A stretch of 64,000 nt of DNA from positions 82,029,753-82,093,752 of the forward strand of contig NC_092087.1 in NCBI RefSeq assembly GCF_045679555.1, written 5' to 3'. Positions 63,947-64,000 of this stretch are shown here, one piece after another. Positions within the stretch are counted from its first letter, which is position 1, and each line of letters opens with the position of its first letter. The notes below the pieces were generated by a model. It had not been told where the DNA came from and made no database searches. It was given only the letters and a program-made list of their open reading frames with translations. The position numbers were made by a program, and so were the translations under genes. The stretch is from Salvelinus alpinus (lineage: Eukaryota > Chordata > Actinopteri > Salmoniformes > Salmonidae).

Positions 63947-64000
63947 TGTGTTAAAGCCAAAACAACGTCCTCTCACACACAAACAGACTTTCTGAAGCTG
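63947..64000 (-). repeat. Inverted copy of the 65-bp unit
   Basis: TGTGTTAAAGCCAAAACAAC and CTCTCACACACAAACAGACT are the reverse complement of the preceding unit, separated from it by a 17-bp spacer (63930-63946). The array therefore turns round here. The copy is cut by the window edge. Confidence 0.92.

Overview
The window looks like teleost nuclear DNA, and most likely salmonid (Oncorhynchus, Salmo or Salvelinus type). The reasons are vertebrate genes with canonical GT-AG introns, tRNA-derived SINEs ending in the HpaI/RSg-1 type tail, several copies of the short palindromic repeat that carries CAAATGGCACCCTATTCCC, long CA/GT microsatellites, and very heavy minisatellite content. No bacterial-type operons, CRISPR arrays or phage are present.

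Genes occupy the first 27 kb. A complement C3-like gene runs leftward from its signal-peptide exon at 6078 and leaves the window after exon 11 (at 1228). YJU2B (CCDC130, a CWC16/YJU2-family spliceosome-associated protein) lies at 7281-11286 on the minus strand in ten coding exons. A GDNF-family ligand best matched to persephin (pspn) lies at 17855-18761 on the plus strand with its own TATA box. WDR83 (MORG1) lies at 19615-23230 on the minus strand, head-to-head with WDR83OS (Asterix) at 23778-26553 on the plus strand. The WDR83/WDR83OS pair shares a short bidirectional promoter, as in mammals. Human C3 and PSPN map to 19p13.3 and YJU2B and WDR83/WDR83OS to 19p13.1, so one human arm is condensed here. 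I read every splice junction by eye, and the reading frame stays continuous through all of them.

From 27 kb to 64 kb the DNA is almost entirely repeats. It contains SINEs, palindromic MITEs, a Tc1-like non-autonomous element nested in a MITE, a 1249-bp hAT-type non-autonomous element with a perfect 8-bp target duplication, a LINE 3' fragment, a broken Ty3/Gypsy chromovirus fossil, and very long tandem arrays. The arrays have units of 19, 40, 28, 12, about 26, 83, 20 and 65 bp. The only coding candidates there are an unidentified 78-codon first exon at 33411-33644 and a short coding-like tail at 60947-61021.

The most unusual signals are three. First, minisatellites inside the C3-like gene are built from its own exon/intron junctions and repeat the splice sites. 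Second, two large arrays show higher-order repeats near 1 kb (28 bp x 41 and 83 bp x 12). Third, two minisatellites flip orientation and so make large inverted repeats.
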